From DATJPY01 sp035506135 (lineage in GTDB: Bacteria; Myxococcota_A; UBA9160; PR03), in NCBI GenBank assembly GCA_035506135.1, contig DATJPY010000088.1:1-64000 (forward strand): a DNA stretch of 64,000 nt, given 5' to 3'. Shown here in pieces: positions 44,701 to 52,615 of the stretch. The notes under the pieces are model-generated. The model was not told the origin of the DNA, ran no database searches, and saw nothing but the letters and a program-made list of their open reading frames with translations. Within the stretch, counting starts at the first letter, position 1; every line of letters begins with the position of its first letter. The position numbers and the translations under genes were made by a program.

Positions 44701-45816
44701 GGGCCGCCCTCGCCGGCGGGTACCGCGTGCCCGGCTCCGCAGAACGGCTTCCCGAACGTCCCCGCCACCGCCGGCTCGGCCGACGCGCCCTTCTTCGGCG
44801 CGCTCGGCTCCGGCGCCTTCGGCGACATCACCGGAGACGGGCTGCCCGAGTACGTCGCTCCGAGCGGTGGGCTCCGCAAACTGGTCGATGTCGCGGCCAC
44901 GGCGCAGCAGGGCCTGCTGCCGAGCCCGGACGGATTCGTCGTAGACGGCTTCGCGGATCACCAGCTCTCCGCGTGGAACCCGCGCACCGGCGCGGTGCTG
45001 CCGGCCTTCCCGCGCCTCATGGACGACATGCAGTTCCTGGAGAGCCCGGCGATCGCCGACGTCGACGGCGACGGCGTGCCCGACGTGCTGAACGGCAGCG
45101 GTCGCTACCTGGTGCGCGCGTACCGCGCGGACGGGTCGATGCCGGACGGCTGGCCGAAGTTCACCAACGGCTGGCTCATCAGCTCGCCGGCCGCAGGCGA
45201 CGTCGACGGCGACGGCAAGATCGACATCGTCTCGATCACGCGCGAGGGCAAGCTCTTCGTGTGGAGCACGCCGGCGGCCGCGACCGCGAGCGCGATCCCC
45301 TGGGCGGGCTTCGGACGCGACCGCCGCCACACCAAGAACGCGTCCTCGGGCGTCGCGAACGTGGCGGCGGCTACCGATCCGCTGGCGGGGCTCGGCTGGT
45401 CGCTGGAGTCGATCCAGGGCGCCCTCGCGCAGCTCGGCGGCACGCTGGCGCCGCCCGACTCGACGCTGATCAAGGGCTCGCTCGCCACGTTCCTGATCCC
45501 GCAGGCGCTCGCGGCCATCGGCCAGGGCGACGAGCTCCGGACCTCGAAGACGCTCGCCGGGATCGAGACGGGGCTCGCGCTCCCGGGGCACCCGATCGCG
45601 GCGCTGGCGCCGCTGCTCGATCAGTTCACGGAGGCGGTGCGCGGGGCGCTGCAGCGCGAGATCGATGCCAGCCACTGCGATCCCGACGATACGGCCTGCA
45701 ACGATCGGGTGAGCTGGGCGAGCTTCCTGCTCGGCGTGGGCGACCTCAGCCTCTCCAGCAACCCCCGCGCGGCGGTCGCGGCCTGGGCATACGGCATCGC
45801 GCTCTTCAAGGGCTAG
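41794..45816 (+). CDS. Giant exported subtilase (S8) with VCBS/FG-GAP-type repeats
   Basis: A 1340-residue exported protein. After a signal peptide (LGLALLGAPSPIAA) comes an S8 peptidase domain with Asp104 (VLDSGI), His205 (YGHGTG) and Ser360 (EATSRTGGL). The oxyanion Asn of the family is Asp296 here (ASAADEES). EF-hand-like Asp loops (YDCNGDGVVSVDDF, DLNHNGFCDGEDL, DDDGNGYVDDIAGWDF) are inserted between Asp and His. From about residue 610 at least seven calcium-type VCBS/FG-GAP motifs follow, for example VDVNRDGVLDIV, VGDLDGDGRPEIV and AGDVDGDGKIDIV, likely a beta-propeller. The C-terminal 180 residues are unrecognised. GGAGG precedes the ATG. Confidence 0.9.
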   Translation: MRRRIGSARLGVSLGFGSTLGLALLGAPSPIAADVVFPTCAAAGCSDPLDYASYLFIPPGGALPNDYDPSSGDAWKYAPDTGMDITGVWQRTTGRPDVVIAVLDSGIRWSQADLGRKVALNLGELPLPSGCASYDCNGDGVVSVDDFQEACNADLNHNGFCDGEDLILFYSNGKDDDGNGYVDDIAGWDFFENDNDPFDDVNYGHGTGEASDEVAEANNGSGFPGFAPSSQFLPLRVGDSFVATDGPFLQAVVYAVDRGVSVISEALGAVNSSANGQAAIDYAYARGIPIIASAADEESGHHNYPANYGHTIWVNSVRNGDGTFTDADANGYDLLNGCTNYGGKAWVAIPSASCSSEATSRTGGLTALLVSYGKNLIDRGLFTPYPGLSTPFSAEEVRQLLRLSARDVDHSNDPELVTTSEGDLLSALVSAPALGLTFGSSQYPTQPGWDEFTGYGRPEGVSLLDLVTPTTMPPEADLSGSLAWFDLVDPVRTPSVDVVGSARAARVGNQFQWVLQVGCGVQPETYTQIGSGQGNGAPVEGSVLASWDAGSTAATCGFDPSVPVTNVDDHTVTLRLQVTDLLGNVGEDRRTIAIDHDPSLHFAPRQLTGSGESSPVLVDVNRDGVLDIVHGGGDGTIHAIDGRTGLELPGFPVLTNAEPVHPSPAYTSGAVPVPHEAVIGAIAADDLDRDGHVEIVAPGIDGTLYVLDDHGRARPGFPVHTDPAFSQPANRDQLNDSTPGIVSAPALVDLDPPGTEPNLEIVFSGLDGHLYAYRANGQPVAGFPVRLADTTQVSIDPATGKATPLPGSHTRSRAAKSLSSPAVGDLDGDGRPEIVVATNEEYDSEPNSYAIESKLFSQLALVLGQANIDQFSLDTNGRVYAVHADGALHAGGPFLSGWPARVPLLTPGVLPTVGTGTPGAPAIADLDGSGQLRVAIFGVIGPVTLLTPTGQPALGTLGGKSRVLGIDFCGPPSPAGTACPAPQNGFPNVPATAGSADAPFFGALGSGAFGDITGDGLPEYVAPSGGLRKLVDVAATAQQGLLPSPDGFVVDGFADHQLSAWNPRTGAVLPAFPRLMDDMQFLESPAIADVDGDGVPDVLNGSGRYLVRAYRADGSMPDGWPKFTNGWLISSPAAGDVDGDGKIDIVSITREGKLFVWSTPAAATASAIPWAGFGRDRRHTKNASSGVANVAAATDPLAGLGWSLESIQGALAQLGGTLAPPDSTLIKGSLATFLIPQALAAIGQGDELRTSKTLAGIETGLALPGHPIAALAPLLDQFTEAVRGALQREIDASHCDPDDTACNDRVSWASFLLGVGDLSLSSNPRAAVAAWAYGIALFKG

Positions 45817-45851
45817 ACTGGCGCGGACCCGGTCGGACCCGAGGAGCCTCC

Positions 45852-46955
45852 ATGCCGTCCGTCTCCGAAGCGCAGGTGCTGGCCGCGCTGCGGCCGATCG
45901 TCGACCCCGACTTCGGCCGCAGCATCGTCGAGCTCGGCTTCGTGAAGAACCTGCGCATCGATGGCGGGCGCGTCGCCTTCGACATCGAGCTCACCACGCC
46001 CGCCTGCCCGGTCAAGGCGGAGTTCGAGCGGTCCGCGCGCGAGCGGGTGGCCGCGCTGCCCGGCGTCGACGAGGTGGCCGTGACGATGACCTCGAACACG
46101 CGCGGACGCGGGGCACCGGCGGCGGCGCCAGCCCCGGGCGAGATCCTTCCCGGCGTGCGCAACGTGCTCGCGGTCGCGTCGGGCAAGGGCGGTGTCGGCA
46201 AGAGCACCGTCGCCGTGAACCTCGCGATCGCGCTGCGCGAGAGCGGCGCCACCGTGGGCCTGCTCGATGCCGACGTCTACGGGCCCTCGCTGCCCCTGCT
46301 GACGGGGGTCCGGGGCCGGCCCGCGACCCGCGACAAGCGCATCCTCCCGCACCAGGGCTACGGCCTGCGGCTCATGTCGATGGGCTTCTTCCTGACCGAC
46401 GACTCGCCGGTGATCTGGCGTGGGCCGATGGTGCACGGCCTGATCCGCCAGTTCCTGACCGACGTCGAGTGGGGCGAGCTCGACTACCTGGTCGTCGACC
46501 TGCCGCCCGGCACGGGCGACGCCGCGCTCACGCTGACCCAGCAGGCGCCGCTCTCGGGCGCGGTGATCGTCACCACCGCCAACGACCTCTCCCTCGTCGA
46601 CGCGCGCAAGGGCCTCGCCATGTTCGAGAAGGTGAGCGTGCCGGTGCTCGGGATCGTCGAGAACATGTCGTACTTCACCCCTCCCGACCTGCCCGATCGC
46701 CGCTACTACCTGTTCGGTCGCGGCGGCGGCAAGCGCGTCGCGGACGAGCTCGGCGTCGAGTTCCTCGGCGAGGTGCCGATCGATCCGCGCGTGGTCGAGG
46801 GCGGCGACATCGGCAAGCCCATCCTGGCGTACGCGCCCGACTCGCCGACGGCCGTCGTGCTGCGCGAGATCGCCGGCCGCGTCGCGCGCAAGCTCGCCGT
46901 GCTCGGCGAGAGCGCACCCAAGCTCGCCGACGCCAACATCACCTGGGTGGGCTGA
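45852..46955 (+). CDS. Mrp/NBP35-family P-loop ATPase (Fe-S carrier type)
   Basis: A 367-residue protein. Residues 1-85 form a MIP18-like domain (VLAALRPIVDPDFGRSIVELGFVKNLRID, with TTPACPV). The ATPase domain has the deviant Walker A GKGGVGKS (111-118), LLDADVYGPSLP, and VVDLPPGTGDAALTLTQQ. Mrp proteins move Fe-S clusters. The usual Cys-x-x-Cys after ENMSYF is absent: the text reads TPPDLPDRRYYLFG. Some Mrp homologues lack it, so a different or Cys-free mode is expected. The GAGGAG just before the ATG and 35 bp spacing from the subtilase gene suggest an independent start. Confidence 0.93.
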   Translation: MPSVSEAQVLAALRPIVDPDFGRSIVELGFVKNLRIDGGRVAFDIELTTPACPVKAEFERSARERVAALPGVDEVAVTMTSNTRGRGAPAAAPAPGEILPGVRNVLAVASGKGGVGKSTVAVNLAIALRESGATVGLLDADVYGPSLPLLTGVRGRPATRDKRILPHQGYGLRLMSMGFFLTDDSPVIWRGPMVHGLIRQFLTDVEWGELDYLVVDLPPGTGDAALTLTQQAPLSGAVIVTTANDLSLVDARKGLAMFEKVSVPVLGIVENMSYFTPPDLPDRRYYLFGRGGGKRVADELGVEFLGEVPIDPRVVEGGDIGKPILAYAPDSPTAVVLREIAGRVARKLAVLGESAPKLADANITWVG

Positions 46956-46986
46956 GCCTCACGGGCTCCCGCGGCGGGGTCTCCCG

Positions 46987-47559
46987 ATGACGGAACGCGT
47001 GCGCCGCTGCTCCTGGGCCGCCGACGCCGGCCCCTCGATGATCGAGTACCACGACACCGAGTGGGGTGTCCCGGTGCACGACGACCGGAGGCACTTCGAG
47101 TTCCTGATCCTCGAGGGCGCGCAGGCGGGTCTGAGCTGGTCGACGATCCTCGCCAAGCGCGACGGCTATCGGCTCGCCTTCGCGAGCTTCGATCCGGAGC
47201 GTGTCGCGCGGCTCACCGCGCGCGACCGGGCGCGGCTCCTCGCGCGCGGCGGGATCGTGCGCAACCGCCTCAAGATCGCGTCAGCCGTCGACAACGCCCG
47301 CGCGTTCCTCGCGATTCGCGACGCGTTCGGCTCGTACGACTCGTACGTCTGGCGATTCGTCGACGGCGAGCCGATCGTGCGCCGGCCGAAGAGCGCGAAG
47401 GAGGTGCCGGCCACCAGCCGGGAATCGGACGCGCTGTCGAAGGACCTGAAGGCGCGCGGCATGCGCTTCGTCGGCAGCACGATCGTGTATGCCTACATGC
47501 AGGCGGTCGGCCTCGTGAACGACCACCTGCGGAGCTGCTTCCGTCAAAGCGTCCAGTAG
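46987..47559 (+). CDS. tag: DNA-3-methyladenine glycosylase I
   Basis: A 190-residue base-excision enzyme that removes 3-methyladenine from DNA. RRCSWAADAGPSMIEYHDTEWGVPVHDDRRHFEFLILEGAQAGLSW is the family signature, and YMQAVGLVNDHLRSC supplies the last His and Cys. With Cys and His near the N-terminus (C8, H22) this makes the structural zinc site of the Tag family. The alkylation pocket Trp/Tyr/Glu residues lie in the same N-terminal block. It starts 31 bp after the Mrp gene; the last 16 bp overlap the convergent DUF2142 gene. Confidence 0.95.
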   Translation: MTERVRRCSWAADAGPSMIEYHDTEWGVPVHDDRRHFEFLILEGAQAGLSWSTILAKRDGYRLAFASFDPERVARLTARDRARLLARGGIVRNRLKIASAVDNARAFLAIRDAFGSYDSYVWRFVDGEPIVRRPKSAKEVPATSRESDALSKDLKARGMRFVGSTIVYAYMQAVGLVNDHLRSCFRQSVQ

Positions 47560-48929
47560 CGCGCGAGCACGGCAGCGATGCCCGCCACCCCGCCGGCGGC
47601 GGCCACCGCGAGGAGCGCGTGGCGCGCCGCGGGCGCGAGCTCGCGGCGTGCGCTCGGCAGCGCGAGGAAGAGCACCGGCGCCGCCGGGATGAAGTAGCGG
47701 CCCTGCACGCCGCGGATCAGCGGCGCGCCGACCTGGTTCCAGCCGAGGTAGCCGAGCGTGAGCGTCGCGGCGATGCACGCGCCGAATACCGCCAAACAGA
47801 GCGCGCGCCGGCCCGCGGTGAGCGCGGCGGGCGGCGGCCCGTCGCCGATCGCCGCGAGCGCGAAGGCGCCGGCGTACGCCGCGTAGATCGCGCCCGGAAG
47901 CGAGACCGCGAGGGGGCCCAGCACGCCGACGAAGGTGCGATACCACTCGAGCATCTGGGTCGCCGTGGTGGTCGCGAGGACTCCGAGGTAGGCGAGCGGG
48001 TCGGCGAGGATGCCCTGGAGCTGCGCGGCGGGATCGGCGCCCGGCGAGGCCGGCGGCGGCGCCGCCGCTCGCACCACCGCGAGCCAGATCGCCGACGGCA
48101 CGCACGCCGCGGCCACCACCGAGGCGGCGAGCGCGAGCTGGCCCGCGCGCCCGCCGCTGCGCTCGGCTGGGATGAGCAGCACGAGGGCGGCGAGCGGCTG
48201 GCTGCCGATCTTGGTGAGCGAGAGCAGGAGGGCGCTCGCGAGCAGCGCGCCCACCTCGCCGCGCGCGAGCGGCCCTTCGCGGCCGAACGCGCTCCGCGCG
48301 ACGAGCGCGACGAAGAGCAGCGCGGCCGAGCAGCTCAGCGGGTCGGCCGACACCGAGGCGGCGGTCGCGAGCGCCATCGGCGTCGTCGCGAGCAGGACGA
48401 GCGTCCAGCGGCGCACGGGGCAGACGCGGATCGCCAGCCAGCCGAGCGCGATCGACACCGCCAGGCTTCCCGCGCGACCCAGGTAGACGAGTGCGGCGGG
48501 CGCGAGCTCGAGCGCGCGTCCGAGCCACACGCCCGGGAGCTGCGGCGCGTACGCCACCGCCGGATACGTGCCGGCGTTGTGGAGCCGCACGCGCACGGAC
48601 GGCGCCAGCGGCTGGCGCAGCAGCGCAGCCATCGCGGCCGGCGTTCGGGGAGGCACATCCGGCGGCCAGGTCTCGCCATTCACAGATCGGTGTAGATCGG
48701 GAAGCGAGCGCGGGATCCCGAGCGGGGCCGTGTGCTCGCCGGGCACCTCGAGGTGGCCCTCCGAGATCACGAACACGCGCGACAGGTGCGGGGTCTCGTC
48801 GGGCGCAGCTCCCGGCGGCACCGCCACCAGGAAGCCAATTCCGAAGGCGCTCGCCAAGGCGAGGTACGCGCGCTCCGGCGCGGCGCGGCGCGGCGGCTCC
48901 GAGCCGCGGGACGCCTGGGTCTCAGTCAC
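47544..48929 (-). CDS. DUF2142 polytopic membrane protein
   Basis: A 461-residue membrane protein with about ten helices. It carries DUF2142 hallmarks: PPGAAPDETPHLSRVFVISEGHL after the first helix, with the acidic DE-x-x-H motif resembling glycosyltransferase catalytic loops, then LGWNQVGAPLIRGVQGRYFIPAAPVLFL near the end. DUF2142 members are related to GT-C type glycosyltransferases using lipid-linked sugars; this assignment is inferred. It overlaps the DUF2304 gene by 8 bp, a common pairing in cell-surface glycan loci. Confidence 0.88.
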   Translation of the reverse strand: MTETQASRGSEPPRRAAPERAYLALASAFGIGFLVAVPPGAAPDETPHLSRVFVISEGHLEVPGEHTAPLGIPRSLPDLHRSVNGETWPPDVPPRTPAAMAALLRQPLAPSVRVRLHNAGTYPAVAYAPQLPGVWLGRALELAPAALVYLGRAGSLAVSIALGWLAIRVCPVRRWTLVLLATTPMALATAASVSADPLSCSAALLFVALVARSAFGREGPLARGEVGALLASALLLSLTKIGSQPLAALVLLIPAERSGGRAGQLALAASVVAAACVPSAIWLAVVRAAAPPPASPGADPAAQLQGILADPLAYLGVLATTTATQMLEWYRTFVGVLGPLAVSLPGAIYAAYAGAFALAAIGDGPPPAALTAGRRALCLAVFGACIAATLTLGYLGWNQVGAPLIRGVQGRYFIPAAPVLFLALPSARRELAPAARHALLAVAAAGGVAGIAAVLARYWTL

Positions 48930-49356
48930 CGGCGCGATGCGGGGGCGCCTGTCCCGGTGGATCGCGCTCGTCGAGGCGCGCGCGCAGCAGCGCGAGCTCC
49001 TGCCCCAGGTTCTTGATCTGCACGCTCGCCTGCGAGAGGCGCACGGCGAAGTGCAGGCACGTCGCGAGCAGGAAGAGCTCGCCGAAGAAGAAGATCGTCG
49101 AGCTCGGCGTCCACGCCCCGATCAGCCGGGTCAGGACCCGCAGCAGGTCGAGGTTCAGGCTCAGCACCAGGAGACCCAGGGCGACCCCCAGCCAGATCGG
49201 CGTGAACTCCTCGCGCAGCGCGCGCCGCCGCACCAGGTGCAGCACGACCGCGGCCACGGTGAAGCTGCCGACGATCGCGACCACTCGCGCCGCGCGCGAG
49301 GCCTCGGCCGAGAGGAAGAGCTCGCGCAGCTGGACCAGCGAGATCCCGGGCTCCAT
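48922..49356 (-). CDS. DUF2304 membrane protein
   Basis: A 144-residue protein with three helices and a C-terminal coiled-coil-like tail. The sequence VVAIVGSFTVAAVVLHLVRRRALREEFTPIWLGVALGLLVLSLN and FFFGELFLLATCLHFAVRLSQASVQIKNLGQELALLRARL matches DUF2304, usually found with polyprenyl-phosphate glycosyltransferases. It has the best Shine-Dalgarno in this region, AAGGAGGT, on the minus strand. It is coupled to DUF2142 downstream, so the pair may modify a lipid-linked glycan. Confidence 0.88.
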   Translation of the reverse strand: MEPGISLVQLRELFLSAEASRAARVVAIVGSFTVAAVVLHLVRRRALREEFTPIWLGVALGLLVLSLNLDLLRVLTRLIGAWTPSSTIFFFGELFLLATCLHFAVRLSQASVQIKNLGQELALLRARLDERDPPGQAPPHRAGD

Positions 49357-49404
49357 CGCGAACCTCCTTCGCCAGCATACCGCGCGCACGCGGCGCGGCG
49401 CCGG

Positions 49405-50136
49405 CTACTTCCCGTGCAGGAGCTCGCGGAACAGGACCGGCGCGGGACCGACCGGACCCTCCGCGGAGCGCTTCACGTAGTCGTCGTACTCGATGCGCTC
49501 GAGCTGGACGCTCGGGTCCGGCTCGAAGAACGAGTCCGGCAGATCGATCGAGCGCGCCCAGTCGACGTAGTCGCTGCGCACGTGCTTGCCGGAGGCGCGC
49601 GCGAAGCCGTCGATTCGCATCGGAAGCCGCATTTTGTCGTCGGTGACCCAGATCTCGTGTCGCCCGTTCTCGTCCGTCAGCCGGTAGACCGACACGCTGC
49701 GCCCGTCGATGGTCTCGGTGCGGACCTTCTCGGCGCCCTGCGTGGTGAGCTGATCCGCCTCGTTGCCGAACGGGCGATGGCCCGGGTGCGCGCGATCTTC
49801 CGCGAGCGCGGCCGCGTTGCGCCGCACTGCAATCCCGCTTCTCTGCATCGGGTCGATCACGTAGTAGAACTCCCCCGACACCAGCGTGATGATCGGGAAG
49901 CCCTGGACGACGGTCTCGCTGCGGAGCTTGCGCCCCTTCGACCAGAAGTACTCGACACGAAGGGGTGTGTCACCCCCGGTGATCCGCTCGCCGAACCAGG
50001 TGTCGGAGCCCTCCGCGGCCGCCTCGGGCTTCGCCGGCTTGGGCGCCTTGTCGGCGCCGAGCGCAAAGCCGACCCCGGCGACGATCAGCAGCAGCAGGCG
50101 CGCGCGGCGGCGCTTCGAGGGCACGGTCCCGCTCAC
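49405..50136 (-). CDS. Exported LolA-like / outer-membrane lipoprotein-sorting-type protein
   Basis: A 243-residue exported protein with an N-terminal hydrophobic segment (LLLLIVAGVGFALG). The mature part reads as a LolA-like incomplete beta-barrel: GDTPLRVEYFWSKGRKLRSETVV, EFYYVIDPMQRSGIAVRR and RHEIWVTDDKMRLPMRIDG. Such proteins carry lipids or lipoproteins. It starts with GTG inside the stop of the phosphodiesterase gene (GTGA). A function in envelope maintenance is inferred, and I could not tell a specific family with certainty. Confidence 0.72.
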   Translation of the reverse strand: MSGTVPSKRRRARLLLLIVAGVGFALGADKAPKPAKPEAAAEGSDTWFGERITGGDTPLRVEYFWSKGRKLRSETVVQGFPIITLVSGEFYYVIDPMQRSGIAVRRNAAALAEDRAHPGHRPFGNEADQLTTQGAEKVRTETIDGRSVSVYRLTDENGRHEIWVTDDKMRLPMRIDGFARASGKHVRSDYVDWARSIDLPDSFFEPDPSVQLERIEYDDYVKRSAEGPVGPAPVLFRELLHGK

Positions 50137-51413
50137 CGCGCTCCCTCCGCCGCCGCCCCGGCTCCCTTCGGCCCCGACAGCGAAACGGGTCGACCCTCCA
50201 TCCAGTCGGGCGGCGCCACGCCCAGCAGAGTCAGCACGGTCGGCGCCACGTCGACCGCATGCACCAGGGGCGGCTGCGTCCCCGGCGCCACGTCGCGGCC
50301 GATCGCGGCGAACAGCCCCGTCATCTCGGCGAGGTCGGGTCGATAGCCGTGCGCGCCGCGGAGCGGCGCCGAGACCAACGCGGCAGCCTGTCCCGCGCTG
50401 TCGATGTGGCCGACGATCAGCGTGCCGGGCGGCGCGAGCGCGACCACATCGCCGAAGCGGCGGTTACGACTCGGCAGCCCGTCGGGGCCCGCGCCGCGCA
50501 CCCACGCCTCGAGCCCGAGCCCGCGCGCCACCGACGCGGCGCGCTCGGCGCGCTGCGCGCGGCTCGTGCCCGTGCCTCCGGTGTTGCGCGAGAAGATGCG
50601 CCAGCGGCGCGGCTCGCGCAGGCTCACGGTCGCGAAGCCGCCCCCTCCGATCACGTCGGCCTGGATGCCCGCGTCGCGCAGCGCGCGCTCGAGATCGACG
50701 CTGCGCACGACCGGCACCATGCCGTGATCCGAGACGAGCAGGAGGGTGGTCGAGGCGAGCAGACCGCGCCCCTCGAGCCCGTCGAGCAGCGCGCCGAGCG
50801 CCGCGTCCTGCTTGCGCAGGACATCGGCCACCTCGGGCGTACCCGGCCCGTAGCGGTGCCCGGCGCCGTCCGCGCCGTGGAACCAGCTCGTCACCAGCCG
50901 CGGGGGATCCGGCGCCTCGAGCCACGCCAGGATCTGGCGCACCTTCTCCGCCTCGGGCACCGATCCGTCGAACGCCTTCCACTCGCGCGGGCCCAGGCCG
51001 CTCTGCCACTTGCCCTCGGAGCCCACCCAGAAGTACGACGCCGAGGGGATCCCGGCCCGCGCCAGGATCGACCAGATCGGCTCGACCTCGATCCAGGTCG
51101 GATCGCTCGCGTAGCGATAGAGGCCGCGCTGCGGATCGAAGAAGACGTTGTTGACGATGCCGTGCCGGTCGGGCGAGACGCCGGTCACGAGCGTCACGTG
51201 GTTCGGGAAGGTGTTCGACGGGAAGGCGGGCACGAGGCCCGCACCGAAGGCGCCCCGCTCGGCGACGCGCCGGAAGCTCGGCAGCGAGCGCACCTCGGAG
51301 GGACGGGTCCCGTCCAGCGAGATCAGCACGACGCTGGGCGAGGCGGCCGAGGCCGCGTGGGCCAGGAGCACCCCGAGCACGAGGGCGAGCAGGACGCGGG
51401 AGCGGCGGCACAT
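50133..51413 (-). CDS. Exported alkaline-phosphatase-superfamily (NPP-type) phosphodiesterase
   Basis: A 426-residue exported enzyme of the ectonucleotide pyrophosphatase group. A signal peptide (LLALVLGVLLAHAASA) precedes metal and nucleophile motifs: SVVLISLDGTRP, FPSNTFPNHVTLVTGVSPDRHGIVNN with the nucleophile Thr, then FHGADGAGHRYGPG, LLLVSDHGMVP and LRGAHGYRP. It should hydrolyse phosphodiesters or phosphate esters in the periplasm using two zinc ions. Downstream and coupled is the LolA-like gene. It follows amrS by 43 bp on the same strand. Confidence 0.92.
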   Translation of the reverse strand: MCRRSRVLLALVLGVLLAHAASAASPSVVLISLDGTRPSEVRSLPSFRRVAERGAFGAGLVPAFPSNTFPNHVTLVTGVSPDRHGIVNNVFFDPQRGLYRYASDPTWIEVEPIWSILARAGIPSASYFWVGSEGKWQSGLGPREWKAFDGSVPEAEKVRQILAWLEAPDPPRLVTSWFHGADGAGHRYGPGTPEVADVLRKQDAALGALLDGLEGRGLLASTTLLLVSDHGMVPVVRSVDLERALRDAGIQADVIGGGGFATVSLREPRRWRIFSRNTGGTGTSRAQRAERAASVARGLGLEAWVRGAGPDGLPSRNRRFGDVVALAPPGTLIVGHIDSAGQAAALVSAPLRGAHGYRPDLAEMTGLFAAIGRDVAPGTQPPLVHAVDVAPTVLTLLGVAPPDWMEGRPVSLSGPKGAGAAAEGAR

Positions 51414-51456
51414 GGGCGGCGACTCTAACGGCTCCGGGGGTCGACTCGGATCGGTG

Positions 51457-52575
51457 TCACGGCGATCCGCTCCAGGCGGCGAGCCGGACCGGGAGGCGCC
51501 GCGCGCCCCAGTCGCCCGCGTGCGCCTCGAACACGCCCGCGCAGGCGGTCCCGCAGCGCCGGCAGCGTCCCCCCGCGTCCAGGCTCCACGCCAAGAGAAC
51601 GTACCCGTCGCGCCCGATCAGCCGCTCGCCGCAGCCGTGGCAGTAGGTGCTCTGCCCCTCGAAGTCGTGCACGTTGCCGGTGTAGGCGTATCGGATCCCG
51701 CGGCTCCGGGCGATCGCGCGGGCGCGCGCGAGGGTCGCGACCGGGGTGTGCGGCCGGTCGCGCATCCGGTAGTCCGGGTGGAAGGCGGTGAAGTGCCAGG
51801 GGACGTCGACGCCGAGCTCGCTCGCCACCCACTCGCTCGCGGCCGCGAGCTCCTCGTCCGAGTCGTTCTCGCCGGGGATCAGGAGCGTCGTGATCTCGAG
51901 CCAGACCGCGGTCTCGCGCCGGAGGTAGCGCAGCGTCTCCAGCACCGGCTCGAGGTGGCCGCTGCACAGCTTGTGGTAGAAGCGCTCGCTGAACCCCTTG
52001 AGGTCGACGTTGGCCGCGTCGACGTGCGCGTACAGGTCGCGGCGCGCGGCGTCGGAGATGTATCCGGCGGTGACTGCGACCGATTTCACGCCGAGCGCGC
52101 GGCAGGCCTCCGCCGCGTCGACGGCGTACTCGAGGAAGATCGTCGGGTCGTTGTAGGTGAAGGCGACGCTGCGGCATCCAAGCGCCACGGCGGCGCGGGC
52201 GATCGCCTCCGGGGTCGCGCGGTCCGCGAGGGTGTCGACCTCGCGCGACTTCGAGATGTCCCAGTTCTGGCAGAACGAGCAGGTCAGGTTGCAACCGGCC
52301 GTCCCGAACGAGAGGACCGGCGTGCCCGGGAGGAAGTGATTCAGCGGCTTCTTCTCGATCGGGTCGACGCAGAAGCCGCTCGAGCGGCCCCAGGTCGTCA
52401 GCACCAGCTCGTCGCCCTGGCGGGCCCGCACGAAGCAGAGGCCACGCTGCCCGTCGGAGAGCCGGCACTCGCGCGGGCACACGTCGCACTGGATGCGGCC
52501 GTCGTCGAGACGGTGCCAGTGGCGAGCAGGCACGGCGGGCTCGCCCCCGAATGCAGCGCTCGCCGCGGGAGACAT
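51457..52575 (-). CDS. amrS: AmmeMemoRadiSam system radical SAM enzyme
   Basis: A 372-residue radical SAM protein of the AmrS type. The N-terminal Cys-rich region IQCDVCPRECRLSDGQRGLCFVR is followed by the [4Fe-4S] site CNLTCSFCQNWD, then TYNDPTIFLEYAVDAAEACR and a C-terminal zinc-like Cys set (TYCHGCGERL, CRRCGTACAG). The pathway it serves is not established. The ATG at 52575 is preferred to 52587 because it leaves 40 bp for a divergent promoter; a TACCAT hexamer on the minus strand ends 10 nt before it. amrB and amrA lie on the opposite strand. Confidence 0.93.
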   Translation of the reverse strand: MSPAASAAFGGEPAVPARHWHRLDDGRIQCDVCPRECRLSDGQRGLCFVRARQGDELVLTTWGRSSGFCVDPIEKKPLNHFLPGTPVLSFGTAGCNLTCSFCQNWDISKSREVDTLADRATPEAIARAAVALGCRSVAFTYNDPTIFLEYAVDAAEACRALGVKSVAVTAGYISDAARRDLYAHVDAANVDLKGFSERFYHKLCSGHLEPVLETLRYLRRETAVWLEITTLLIPGENDSDEELAAASEWVASELGVDVPWHFTAFHPDYRMRDRPHTPVATLARARAIARSRGIRYAYTGNVHDFEGQSTYCHGCGERLIGRDGYVLLAWSLDAGGRCRRCGTACAGVFEAHAGDWGARRLPVRLAAWSGSP

Positions 52576-52615
52576 GGCGCGCGCCATGGTAGCGTTCGCA
52601 TGGGAGGAGCTGCTC

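Noticed and set aside
42166..45675. 1169-codon antisense frame under the subtilase gene
   Set aside because: Val/Asp/Arg-rich shadow of the Asp-rich VCBS repeats; no start signal or domain.
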